From NCBI GenBank assembly GCA_025455945.1, contig JALOLN010000125.1:1-6071 (forward strand): DNA of 6,071 nucleotides, in the 5' to 3' direction. This stretch comes from Actinomycetes bacterium (GTDB lineage: Bacteria; Actinomycetota; Actinomycetes; Prado026). The translations under genes were made by a program, and so were the position numbers. The notes beneath the pieces were generated by a model. The model was not told the origin of the DNA, searched no databases, and saw nothing but the letters and a program-made list of their open reading frames with translations. Every line of letters begins with the position of its first letter. Within the stretch, counting starts at the first letter, position 1. Positions 1-5,205 of the stretch are shown piece by piece.

Positions 1-917
1 GCCCACCCCGCCTGCTCCAGCCAGCGGATGATCCGCGCGCTCGGGTCCAGCTGGCCCCGGAGCACCCCGTGCCGGGCGGCCGTGGGCTCGGCGTGGTGGA
101 GGTTGTGCCAGGACTCCCCGAAGGAGGGCAGGGCCAGCCAGGCGACGTTTCCGGAGTGGTCACGGGCCACGAACGGTCGCTTGCCGAACACGTGGCAGAC
201 CGAGTTGATCGACCAGGTGACGTGGTGCAGCAGCGCGATCCGGACGAGGGAGGCCCAGAAGAACGCGGTGAGCGCCCCCTGCCACGACCAGGAGAGCAGG
301 CCGCCGAGCACGGCCGGGGCCAGCGTGGAGAACGCCGTGATCCACAGGAACGCCCGGCTCACCCGCACGACGTCCGGGTCGCGCAGCAGGTCCGGGGCGT
401 AACGCCTCTGGTCGGTCTGCTCGACGTCGAACAGCCATCCCACGTGGGCGTAGCCCAGGCCCTTGGTCACCGCCCAGAACCCCGTGCCGTACTTCCAGGG
501 GGAGTGCGGGTCGTCGGGACGGTCGCTGAAGGCGTGGTGCTTGCGGTGGTCGGCGACCCAGCGGACGACGGGGCCCTCGATCGCCATGCTGCCGGCGACC
601 GCGAGCGCCACGCGCAGCGGGCGGTTGGCCTTGAACGAGCCGTGGGTGAAGTAGCGGTGGAAGCCGACGGTGATCCCCACCCCGCTGACCAGGTAGAACG
701 CCAGCGCGAGGACGACGTCCAGCCAGGAGACCCAGCCCGCCAGCGCGACCGGCACCGCCGCGACCAGGGCGAGCAGCGGGACCGCGATGTAGAGGGACAG
801 CGCGACCTGCTCCCAGGCCTTCTTGCGCTCGGCGCCGAGGGTGCCGCGCACCTCCTCGCGGCGGTCGGAGGGGTAGATGTCCTGCAGGGGCGTCGGGTCG
901 AGGGTCGGGCTGGCCAC
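1..917 (-). CDS. Acyl-CoA / fatty acid delta-9-type desaturase (partial, C-terminus off the left edge)
   Basis: This is a membrane di-iron desaturase that would introduce a cis double bond into a saturated acyl chain (family knowledge: stearoyl-CoA delta-9 desaturases, including mycobacterial DesA3). Translating the complement from GTG at 917-915 gives 305 residues plus 2 bases with no stop, so the gene runs out of the window. All three histidine boxes are present: H86-x4-H91 (HRYFTH), H124-x2-H127-H128 (HRKHH) and H271-x2-H274-H275 (HNLHH, within ESWHNLHHAEP). An extra HH at 230-231 lies near SINSVCH. Hydrophobic stretches fall at about 38-60, 65-85, 190-208 and 213-230, as expected for this fold. 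The GTG is chosen because GGAG (complement of 925-928) lies 7 nt upstream and no other in-frame ATG or GTG is near. It is transcribed divergently from tRNA-Gln. Its upstream region is full of inverted repeats, suggesting repressor control, possibly by a TetR-type lipid regulator (inference). Exact substrate and regiospecificity cannot be read from sequence. Confidence 0.93.
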   Translation of the reverse strand, partial: MASPTLDPTPLQDIYPSDRREEVRGTLGAERKKAWEQVALSLYIAVPLLALVAAVPVALAGWVSWLDVVLALAFYLVSGVGITVGFHRYFTHGSFKANRPLRVALAVAGSMAIEGPVVRWVADHRKHHAFSDRPDDPHSPWKYGTGFWAVTKGLGYAHVGWLFDVEQTDQRRYAPDLLRDPDVVRVSRAFLWITAFSTLAPAVLGGLLSWSWQGALTAFFWASLVRIALLHHVTWSINSVCHVFGKRPFVARDHSGNVAWLALPSFGESWHNLHHAEPTAARHGVLRGQLDPSARIIRWLEQAGW

Positions 918-946
918 GGGCGCGCTCCGGGATCGTGGGCTGTTGC

Positions 947-964
947 GGTTACGGCACCGTAACC
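947..964. promoter_or_regulatory. Perfect 8-bp inverted repeat (GGTTACGG-CA-CCGTAACC), candidate operator
   Basis: GGTTACGG (947-954) and CCGTAACC (957-964) are exact reverse complements with a 2-bp centre. The size and tight spacing suit a dimeric TetR-like operator. It lies 30-47 bp upstream of the desaturase start codon, where a repressor could block transcription. It shares AACC (961-964) with the next inverted repeat. The regulator is unknown. Confidence 0.6.
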
Positions 965-980
965 TACGAAACCGTAGGTT
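961..980. promoter_or_regulatory. Perfect 8-bp inverted repeat (AACCTACG-AAAC-CGTAGGTT), candidate operator
   Basis: AACCTACG (961-968) pairs exactly with CGTAGGTT (973-980) across a 4-bp centre. It overlaps the preceding repeat by 4 bp, and both right arms carry the half-site core ACCGTA (956-961 and 971-976). Such overlap could mean two dimers competing for, or cooperating on, this stretch. TAGGTT on the minus strand (complement of 961-966) fits a loose -10 for the desaturase, but no convincing -35 accompanies it. Confidence 0.55.
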
Positions 981-996
981 GGCTAGTGCCCTAGCC
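981..996. promoter_or_regulatory. Perfect 6-bp inverted repeat (GGCTAG-TGCC-CTAGCC) next to tRNA-Gln
   Basis: GGCTAG (981-986) and CTAGCC (991-996) are exact reverse complements with a 4-bp centre. The repeat directly abuts the previous one. It contains two CTAG tetranucleotides, a sequence that is rare in many bacterial genomes. TAGCCT at 992-997 could serve as a loose -10 for tRNA-Gln, which starts 14 bp further on, but the -35 position (about 969-974) does not match consensus. The palindrome may therefore be part of the tRNA promoter or an operator for it (inference). Confidence 0.4.
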
Positions 997-1010
997 TGGT
1001 CGGCGCACGA

Positions 1011-1081
1011 TCCCGGGTCGTCCAACGGCAGGACTGCGGCTTTTGGTGCCGCCTATAGGGGTTCGAGTCCTCTCCCGGGAG
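1011..1081 (+). tRNA. tRNA-Gln (anticodon UUG)
   Basis: A full cloverleaf can be drawn. The acceptor stem TCCCGGG (1011-1017) pairs with CCCGGGA (1074-1080), 7 of 7. The D stem is GTCC/GGAC (1020-1023 / 1031-1034) around loop AACGGCA. The anticodon stem GCGGC/GCCGC (1036-1040 / 1048-1052) closes loop TTTTGGT, giving TTG at 1043-1045, which reads CAA as Gln. A 4-nt variable loop is followed by T stem AGGGG/CCTCT (one G-U pair) with loop TTCGAGT (1062-1068). The discriminator is G1081, followed by CCC, so the CCA tail is not encoded and must be added by the nucleotidyltransferase. It lies immediately upstream of glmU, a linkage seen in other actinobacteria. Confidence 0.95.
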
Positions 1082-1089
1082 CCCGGCCC

Positions 1090-1110
1090 GCCGGCCTGCC
1101 TCCGGCCGGT
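1090..1110 (+). terminator. Possible tRNA-Gln terminator hairpin (no U tract)
   Basis: CCGGCC (1091-1096) pairs with GGCCGG (1104-1109) around a 7-nt loop, with an outer G-T pair (1090/1110). The hairpin begins 10 nt after the tRNA. It lacks a run of T, which is common in high-GC actinobacteria. It may end or process the tRNA transcript, or be incidental in such GC-rich DNA. Confidence 0.35.
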
Positions 1111-1115
1111 ATCCT
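1110..1115 (+). promoter_or_regulatory. Possible -10 box for glmU (TATCCT)
   Basis: TATCCT fits the actinobacterial TAnnnT -10 pattern. It would place transcription start near 1122, about 28 nt before the glmU GTG. The position 17-18 bp upstream (about CCCGCC) shows no -35 match, so this is a weak, -10-only call. The alternative is read-through from the tRNA-Gln promoter. Confidence 0.3.
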
Positions 1116-1149
1116 GCGGTCGGTCCCGCCGCCGACGTCGAGGAGCCGC

Positions 1150-2649
1150 GTGAGCCCGACCCGTCCGGCCGCCGTCGTCGTGCTCGCCGCGGGCGAGGGG
1201 ACGCGGATGAGGTCCGCCACCCCGAAGGTGCTGCACCGCATCGCGGGCCGCACGCTGCTCGGCCACGTCGTCGCCGCGGCCGCCGAGCTGGCGCCGGAGC
1301 ACGTCGTGGTCGTCGTCGGCCACGGCCGTGAGGCGGTCGGCGACCACCTCACCGAGCACCTGGCCGGGCCCTGCGCGGCCGTCGGCGCCGACCTGCGAGC
1401 CGTCGTCCAGGACGAGCAGCACGGGACGGGGCACGCCACCCGGCTGGCGCTGGCGGCGCTGCCCGGCCTCACCGGCACGGTGGTGGTGGTGGCGGGGGAC
1501 ACCCCGCTGCTCACCGGGGCCACGCTGGCCGAGCTGGTCGCGGCGCACCACGCCGCCGAGGCGGCGGCCACCGTGCTGTCCGCGGTCCTGCCCGACCCCA
1601 CCGGCTACGGCCGGGTCCTGCGCACGGCCGACGGCACGGTCGCGGGCATCGTCGAGCACAAGGACGCCGACGACCTTCAGCGGGCGGTGCACGAGGTCAA
1701 CAGCGGGATGTACGCCTTCGCCGCCGGCCCACTGCGGACGGCCTTGGACCGGCTCACGACGGACAACGTCCAGGGCGAGGAGTACCTCACCGACGTCCTC
1801 GCGATCCTGCGCGCGGACGGGCAGCCGGTCGCGGCGGTCAGCGCCGCCACGGCGGAGGAGGTCCTCGGCGTCAACGACCGGGTCCAGCTGGCGACGGCCG
1901 GCCGGCTGCTGCGCGACCGGCTGGTCGAGCGGGCGATGCGGGCCGGGGTCACGGTGGTCGACCCGGCCTCGACGTGGGTCGACGCCGGCGTCACCTTCGA
2001 GCCGGACGCCGTGGTCTGGCCCAACACGGCGCTGCTGGGGACCACCCACGTCGCCGGCGGCGCGCAGGTGGGCCCGGGCAGCACCCTGCGGGACACCGCG
2101 GTGGGCCCGGGGGCGGTGGTGCGGGTCTCGTGGTGCGAGGGCGCGCAGATCGGGGCCGAGGCCTCGGTCGGCCCGTTCACCTACCTGCGGCCGGGCACCC
2201 GGCTGGCCGCGCACACCAGGGCCGGCGCCTACGTCGAGATGAAGAACGCGTCGGTGGGCGAGGGCTCGAAGGTGCCGCACCTGTCCTACGTCGGCGACGC
2301 GGAGATCGGCGTCGCCAGCAACATCGGGGCGGCCACGGTCTTCGTCAACTACGACGGGGTGGAGAAGCACCAGACGGTGGTCGGCGACCACGTGCGGATC
2401 GGCTCGGACACCATGCTCGTGGCCCCGGTCACCGTGGGCGACGGGGCGTACACCGCGGCCGGGTCGGTCATCACCGACGACGTCCCCCCCGGGGCGATGG
2501 GGGTCGGCCGGGCCCGCCAGCGGGTCATCGAGGGCTGGGTGGGGCGCAAGCGCCCGGGGACGGCGTCCGCCGAGGCGGCGGCCCGGGCCGGCGCGGTCGA
2601 ACCTGGACGGGGACCGGAGCAGGGCGGCGACAGGGAGCAGGTCGGGTGA
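1150..2649 (+). CDS. glmU: Bifunctional GlmU: N-acetylglucosamine-1-P uridyltransferase / glucosamine-1-P acetyltransferase
   Basis: The 499-residue protein makes UDP-GlcNAc, the peptidoglycan precursor: the C-terminal domain acetylates GlcN-1-P with acetyl-CoA and the N-terminal domain adds UMP from UTP. The N-terminal Rossmann domain (about 1-240) has LAAGEGTRM (12-20) with K26, QDEQHGTGHA (87-96), GDTP with Mg-binding D117, EHKD (169-172), NSGMY (184-188), NVQGEEYLTD (206-215) and N242 in LGVND. The left-handed beta-helix domain (about 265-455) has catalytic-site residues K365, H377, Y380, N391 and N400. These match M. tuberculosis positions at a constant offset of 3. W463 in EGWVGRKRPG corresponds to the actinobacterial Trp that completes a neighbouring acetyl-CoA site in the trimer. 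The last 35 or so residues are a low-complexity Ala/Gly/Glu tail. GTG at 1150 is chosen because GAGGAG (1140-1145) lies 4 nt upstream and the family N-terminus begins just here. It is translationally coupled to prs. Confidence 0.97.
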   Translation: MSPTRPAAVVVLAAGEGTRMRSATPKVLHRIAGRTLLGHVVAAAAELAPEHVVVVVGHGREAVGDHLTEHLAGPCAAVGADLRAVVQDEQHGTGHATRLALAALPGLTGTVVVVAGDTPLLTGATLAELVAAHHAAEAAATVLSAVLPDPTGYGRVLRTADGTVAGIVEHKDADDLQRAVHEVNSGMYAFAAGPLRTALDRLTTDNVQGEEYLTDVLAILRADGQPVAAVSAATAEEVLGVNDRVQLATAGRLLRDRLVERAMRAGVTVVDPASTWVDAGVTFEPDAVVWPNTALLGTTHVAGGAQVGPGSTLRDTAVGPGAVVRVSWCEGAQIGAEASVGPFTYLRPGTRLAAHTRAGAYVEMKNASVGEGSKVPHLSYVGDAEIGVASNIGAATVFVNYDGVEKHQTVVGDHVRIGSDTMLVAPVTVGDGAYTAAGSVITDDVPPGAMGVGRARQRVIEGWVGRKRPGTASAEAAARAGAVEPGRGPEQGGDREQVG

Positions 2650-3623
2650 GCGGGATCAGGAGCACCTCGGAGAAGACGCTCAAGCTGTTCGCCGGCCGGG
2701 CGCACCCGGAGCTGGCCGAGGAGGTGGCCGAGCACCTCGGGATCGAGCTCGTGCCGACGTCCGCGTACGACTTCGCCAACGGCGAGATCTTCGTCCGGTT
2801 CGAGGAGTCCGCCCGCGGCTCCGACGCCTTCGTGCTGCAGAGCCACGCGGCGCCGATCAACCACTCGATCATGGAGCAGCTGATCATGGTCGACGCACTC
2901 AAGCGGGCGTCGGCGAAGCGGATCACCGTCGTGCTGCCCTTCTACGGCTACGCCCGCCAGGACAAGAAGCACCGCGGGCGGGAGCCGATCTCCGCCCGGC
3001 TGGTCGCCGACCTGTTCGAGACCGCCGGCGCCGACCGGCTGATGGCCGTCGACCTGCACACCGCGCAGATCCAGGGCTTCTTCAACGGCCCGGTGGACCA
3101 CTTGTTCGCGATGCCGCTGCTCGCCACGTACGTCCGTGGCCGGGTCGACCTCTCTCGGCTGACGATCGTCTCACCGGACGCCGGCCGGGTGAGGGTCGCC
3201 GAGCGCTGGACCGACATGCTGGGCAGCCCACTGGCGATCATCCACAAACGCCGGGACCCGGACGTGCCGAACGAGGCCAAGGTCACCGAGGTCGTGGGCG
3301 ACGTGCGGGGCCGGACCTGCGTCCTGGTCGACGACATGATCGACACCGGCGGCACGATCGTGAAGGCCGCGGACGCCCTGTTCGACAACGGCGCCGCCGA
3401 GGTGATCGTCACCGCGACGCACGGGGTCTTCTCCGGTCCGGCGGCGGACCGGCTGAAGAACAGCCGGATCACCGAGGTCGTCGTGACGAACACGCTGCCG
3501 ATCGCCGAGGACAAGCGCATCGACAAGCTCACCGTGCTGTCGATCGCGCCCCTCGTCGCCCGGGCGATCCGCGAGGTCTTCGACGACGGCTCGGTGACGT
3601 CGCTGTTCGACGGCAACACCTGA
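2646..3623 (+). CDS. prs: Ribose-phosphate pyrophosphokinase (PRPP synthetase, class I)
   Basis: The 325-residue cytosolic enzyme transfers pyrophosphate from ATP to ribose 5-phosphate, giving PRPP for purine, pyrimidine, NAD, His and Trp synthesis. In many actinobacteria PRPP also feeds cell-wall arabinose donors. Visible motifs are FYGYARQDKK (99-108) of the ATP site, DLHTAQIQGFF from D136 with H138 of the metal site, VSPDAGRVR (175-183), KRR (201-203) of the flexible catalytic loop, and the PRPP-binding signature VDDMIDTGGT (228-237). ATHGVFSGPA and the ending VTSLFDGNT are typical of actinobacterial Prs. The length matches the family (about 315-326). The GTG start at 2646 overlaps the glmU TGA as GTGA, and AGGGAG (2632-2637) stands 8 nt upstream, so translation is likely coupled. 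Longer in-frame extensions upstream lie inside glmU and are not used. Confidence 0.97.
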   Translation: MSGIRSTSEKTLKLFAGRAHPELAEEVAEHLGIELVPTSAYDFANGEIFVRFEESARGSDAFVLQSHAAPINHSIMEQLIMVDALKRASAKRITVVLPFYGYARQDKKHRGREPISARLVADLFETAGADRLMAVDLHTAQIQGFFNGPVDHLFAMPLLATYVRGRVDLSRLTIVSPDAGRVRVAERWTDMLGSPLAIIHKRRDPDVPNEAKVTEVVGDVRGRTCVLVDDMIDTGGTIVKAADALFDNGAAEVIVTATHGVFSGPAADRLKNSRITEVVVTNTLPIAEDKRIDKLTVLSIAPLVARAIREVFDDGSVTSLFDGNT

Positions 3624-3642
3624 CCGGCTGCCGCTGACCGGT

Positions 3643-3672
3643 TTGGGGCCGCCCGCGGCGCTCCCGTAGACT
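3643..3672 (+). promoter_or_regulatory. Principal-sigma-type promoter for rplY-pth
   Basis: TTGGGG (3643-3648, -35), an 18-bp spacer and TAGACT (3667-3672, -10) fit the actinobacterial housekeeping consensus. Transcription should begin near 3679, leaving a leader of about 130 nt before rplY. The 184-nt gap after prs supports a new transcription unit here. Confidence 0.6.
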
Positions 3673-3693
3673 CCCCGGCGTTGCCCCGGCGAG

Positions 3694-3721
3694 GGAGCCC
3701 AGGCGGCCATCGGCTGGCTCC
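3694..3721 (+). promoter_or_regulatory. Hairpin in the rplY 5' leader
   Basis: GGAGCC (3694-3699) pairs with GGCTCC (3716-3721). After a bulged C, AG (3701-3702) can pair with CT (3714-3715), giving an 8-bp stem with a loop of about 11 nt. It lies within the predicted untranslated leader, about 15 nt after the likely start site. It might be an RNA control element such as an L25 feedback site, but in GC-rich DNA a hairpin this size can also occur by chance. Confidence 0.3.
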
Positions 3722-3807
3722 GTCATCGACGCGGTCCGGTCGTCGGCGTCCCCCTCGGCGCGGCTGACACCCGACCGCCCGAGAGCACCGCACGAGGAGA
3801 CCCCGCC

Positions 3808-4437
3808 GTGGCCGAGATCCGCATGGACACCCAGCCCCGCACCGAGTTCGGCAAGGGCGCGGCCCGCCGGGTGCGCCGCTCCGGCTGGGTGCCGGCCGTC
3901 GTCTACGGGCACGGCACCGAGCCCACCCACGTGTCCCTCCCGGAGCACGACCTCATGCTCGCGCTGAAGGCGGCGAACGTGCTGCTCGAGCTCCAGATCG
4001 AGGGCCAGCCGACGCTGGTCCTGCCCAAGTCGGTGCAGCGCGACCCGGTCCGGTCGACCCTCGAGCACGTGGACCTCGTCATCGTCAAGCGCGGTGAGAA
4101 GGTCGTCGTCGACGTCCCCGTCACCATCACCGGCAAGGTCGCCGCGGATGGCCTGGTCGAGCTGGTCAGCGCCGCGCTCTCGGTCGAGACCGAGGCCACC
4201 CACATCCCCACCGAGATCCTCGTGAGCGTCGACGACGTGCCCGTGGGCTCCTCGGTGCGGGCCGGCGAGGTCGCGCTGCCCGCGGGCACCACCCTCGCCG
4301 CCGACCCCGACAGCGTCGTCGTCATGGTCACCGCTCCGCAGGCCGCCGAGGAGGCGGCCGAGGCCGTCGAAGGTGCGGCCGAGGGTGCTGCCGAAGGGGC
4401 CGAGGGAGCGGTCCCGGCCGAGCCGGCCGAGGCCTGA
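3808..4437 (+). CDS. rplY: 50S ribosomal protein L25 / general stress protein Ctc (long form)
   Basis: This protein binds 5S rRNA in the central protuberance of the 50S subunit. The 209-residue product has the L25 beta-barrel at about 1-95, from RTEFGKGAARRVR (11-23) and VPAVVYGHG (28-36) to LPKSVQRDPVR and HVDLVIVKRGEKV. The TL5/CTC C-terminal domain follows at about 98-180 (VDVPVTITGKVAADGLVE, HIPTEILVSVDDVPVGSSV, LAADPDSVVVMV). E. coli L25 lacks this second domain; the long form is usual in actinobacteria and Bacillus Ctc. From about residue 183 the chain becomes an Ala/Glu/Gly-rich acidic, probably disordered tail. GTG at 3808 is preceded by AGGAG (3795-3799) at 8 nt spacing. It is the first gene of a pair with pth, which follows after 8 nt. 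Confidence 0.95.
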   Translation: MAEIRMDTQPRTEFGKGAARRVRRSGWVPAVVYGHGTEPTHVSLPEHDLMLALKAANVLLELQIEGQPTLVLPKSVQRDPVRSTLEHVDLVIVKRGEKVVVDVPVTITGKVAADGLVELVSAALSVETEATHIPTEILVSVDDVPVGSSVRAGEVALPAGTTLAADPDSVVVMVTAPQAAEEAAEAVEGAAEGAAEGAEGAVPAEPAEA

Positions 4438-4445
4438 TCGGCAGG

Positions 4446-5078
4446 GTGGGTCTGAGGCTGCGGCGCACCGAGCCGGCCAGACCCCCCGTGGCTGCGCCGC
4501 GCTGGCTCGTCGTCGGTCTGGGCAACCCCGGCCCGGAGTACGCCGCCACCCGGCACAACGCGGGCTTCGGCGTCGTCGACCTCCTCGCCGAGCGTCTCGG
4601 CGGCCGGTTCCGCGCCCATCGCGGGCGGGCCGCAGTGCTCGAGGGCCGGGTCGGACCGCTGCCGGGCGTCCCGGTCGTCCTGGCGAAGCCGACCTGCTTC
4701 ATGAACCTCAGCGGCGGTCCGGTGGCCGCGCTGCGCGACTACTTCCGGGTGCCCACGGAGCGGCTCGTTGTCGTGCACGACGACCTCGACCTGCCCTTCG
4801 CCGCGGTCCGGCTGAAGCGCGGCGGGGGTGCGGGCGGCCACAACGGGCTGCGCTCGGTGACCCAGTCGCTGGGCACCCCCGACTACCTGCGGGTGCGGGT
4901 CGGGATCGGTCGCCCCCCCGGCCGGCAGGATCCCGCCGACTTCGTGCTGCGCCCGTTCACGGCCGCCGAGCGGCGCGACGTGCCGCTCCTGCTCGACCGC
5001 GCGGCGGACGCGGTCGAGGCGCTGCTCGGCCAGGGGCTCGAGGCCGCGCAGAACACGTTCCACACCGATCCCGGCTGA
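4446..5078 (+). CDS. pth: Peptidyl-tRNA hydrolase (Pth)
   Basis: This enzyme cleaves the ester bond of peptidyl-tRNAs dropped by ribosomes, recycling tRNA; it is normally essential. Numbered from GTG 4446 (210 residues), the family signature GLGNPGPEY..TRHNAGF covers 24-41 with N27 and catalytic H37. FMNLSGGPV contains N87, HDDLDLPF contains D112 and GGGAGGHNGLRS contains N133. These correspond to E. coli N10, H20, N68, D93 and N114, so the enzyme should be active. The start is uncertain. GTG 4446 has AGG directly adjacent and GAGG 13 nt away, neither an ideal ribosome site. The in-frame GTG at 4488 gives 196 residues with MAAPRWLVVGLGNPG, closer to the usual length of about 190, but has no clear Shine-Dalgarno either. 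It is cotranscribed with rplY, so translational coupling may explain the weak site. Confidence 0.95.
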   Translation: MGLRLRRTEPARPPVAAPRWLVVGLGNPGPEYAATRHNAGFGVVDLLAERLGGRFRAHRGRAAVLEGRVGPLPGVPVVLAKPTCFMNLSGGPVAALRDYFRVPTERLVVVHDDLDLPFAAVRLKRGGGAGGHNGLRSVTQSLGTPDYLRVRVGIGRPPGRQDPADFVLRPFTAAERRDVPLLLDRAADAVEALLGQGLEAAQNTFHTDPG

Positions 5079-5108
5079 CCCGCCGTGCAGCCGCCGTCCG
5101 GGACATCT

Positions 5109-5129
5109 CGTCACTGACAGTCAGTGGCG
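5109..5129 (+). terminator. Strong palindrome after pth: hairpin terminator or operator
   Basis: CACTGAC (5112-5118) and GTCAGTG (5120-5126) are perfect reverse complements around a single A. With T5111-G5127, G5110-C5128 and C5109-G5129 the RNA stem reaches 9 bp with a 3-nt loop. It begins 31 nt after the pth stop, a good place to end the rplY-pth transcript, but no U run follows. The odd-centred 15-bp dyad could equally be a protein-binding site. Confidence 0.45.
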
Positions 5130-5205
5130 GTTGCGCCAGGTGACCGGGGGCTCGGCCGACTCTCCCCCTCGGCTCAGACGTTCGGACGATTCTCCGGCCA
5201 CGGCG
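5130..5205. other. Intergenic stretch between the pth hairpin and the sugar transferase promoter
   Basis: No convincing gene is seen here. GGGGG (5146-5150) can pair with CCCCC (5164-5168) across a loop holding the small palindrome TCGGCCGA (5152-5159), a possible second weak terminator. CCACG-G-CGTGG (5198-5208) is another short perfect dyad that runs into the proposed -35. No tRNA, leader peptide or known riboswitch pattern was recognised. Confidence 0.3.

Larger units (their letters stand above)
927..1016. repeat. Outer interrupted inverted repeat, 13 of 14 bp, enclosing three palindromes
   Basis: The arm at 927-940 (CCGGGATCGTGGGC) is the reverse complement of 1003-1016 (GCGCACGATCCCGG) except for one G/G mismatch; 11 bp (927-937 / 1006-1016) match perfectly. 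The left arm overlaps the desaturase Shine-Dalgarno region. The right arm runs into the 5' acceptor strand of tRNA-Gln, which begins at 1011. The midpoint is 971.5, almost the same as that of the inner palindrome 961-980 (970.5). The symmetry is read directly; any function is inference. Confidence 0.7.

Noticed and set aside
69..962. Long plus-strand open frame opposite the desaturase
   Set aside because: It is rich in Arg, Gly and Val with no domain pattern, and it is antisense to a gene with all three histidine boxes. It is a GC-driven shadow frame.
1003..1083. Possible integrase attachment site at tRNA-Gln
   Set aside because: The repeat that involves the tRNA is inverted and covers its 5' end. 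There is no direct copy of the tRNA 3' end in the window and no integrase gene, so an att site is not supported.
877..1149. N-terminal extension of the glmU frame back through tRNA-Gln
   Set aside because: The frame is open only because stops are rare in this GC-rich DNA. It crosses a clear tRNA, and GTG 1150 has its own Shine-Dalgarno and matches the family N-terminus.
991..2391. Long minus-strand open frame opposite glmU (466 codons) running through the tRNA
   Set aside because: Composition is Arg/Gly/Asp/Pro-heavy and no motif is recognisable. The plus strand encodes a fully conserved GlmU, so this is an antisense shadow.
3171..3187. PRPP synthetase motif reading PDAGRVR instead of the PDxGG of E. 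coli and Bacillus
   Set aside because: As far as I recall, the Gly-to-Arg form is normal in actinobacterial Prs, so it is a lineage feature rather than a damaged active site.
3622..3643. Inverted repeat ACCGG...CCGGT after the prs stop as a terminator
   Set aside because: It has only 5 bp arms with a 10-nt loop and no T run, too weak to call. TGACCGG is equally a short direct repeat.
4373..5143. Plus-strand open frame overlapping pth in another frame
   Set aside because: It is Arg/Pro/Gly low-complexity and out of frame with the intact, motif-complete pth.
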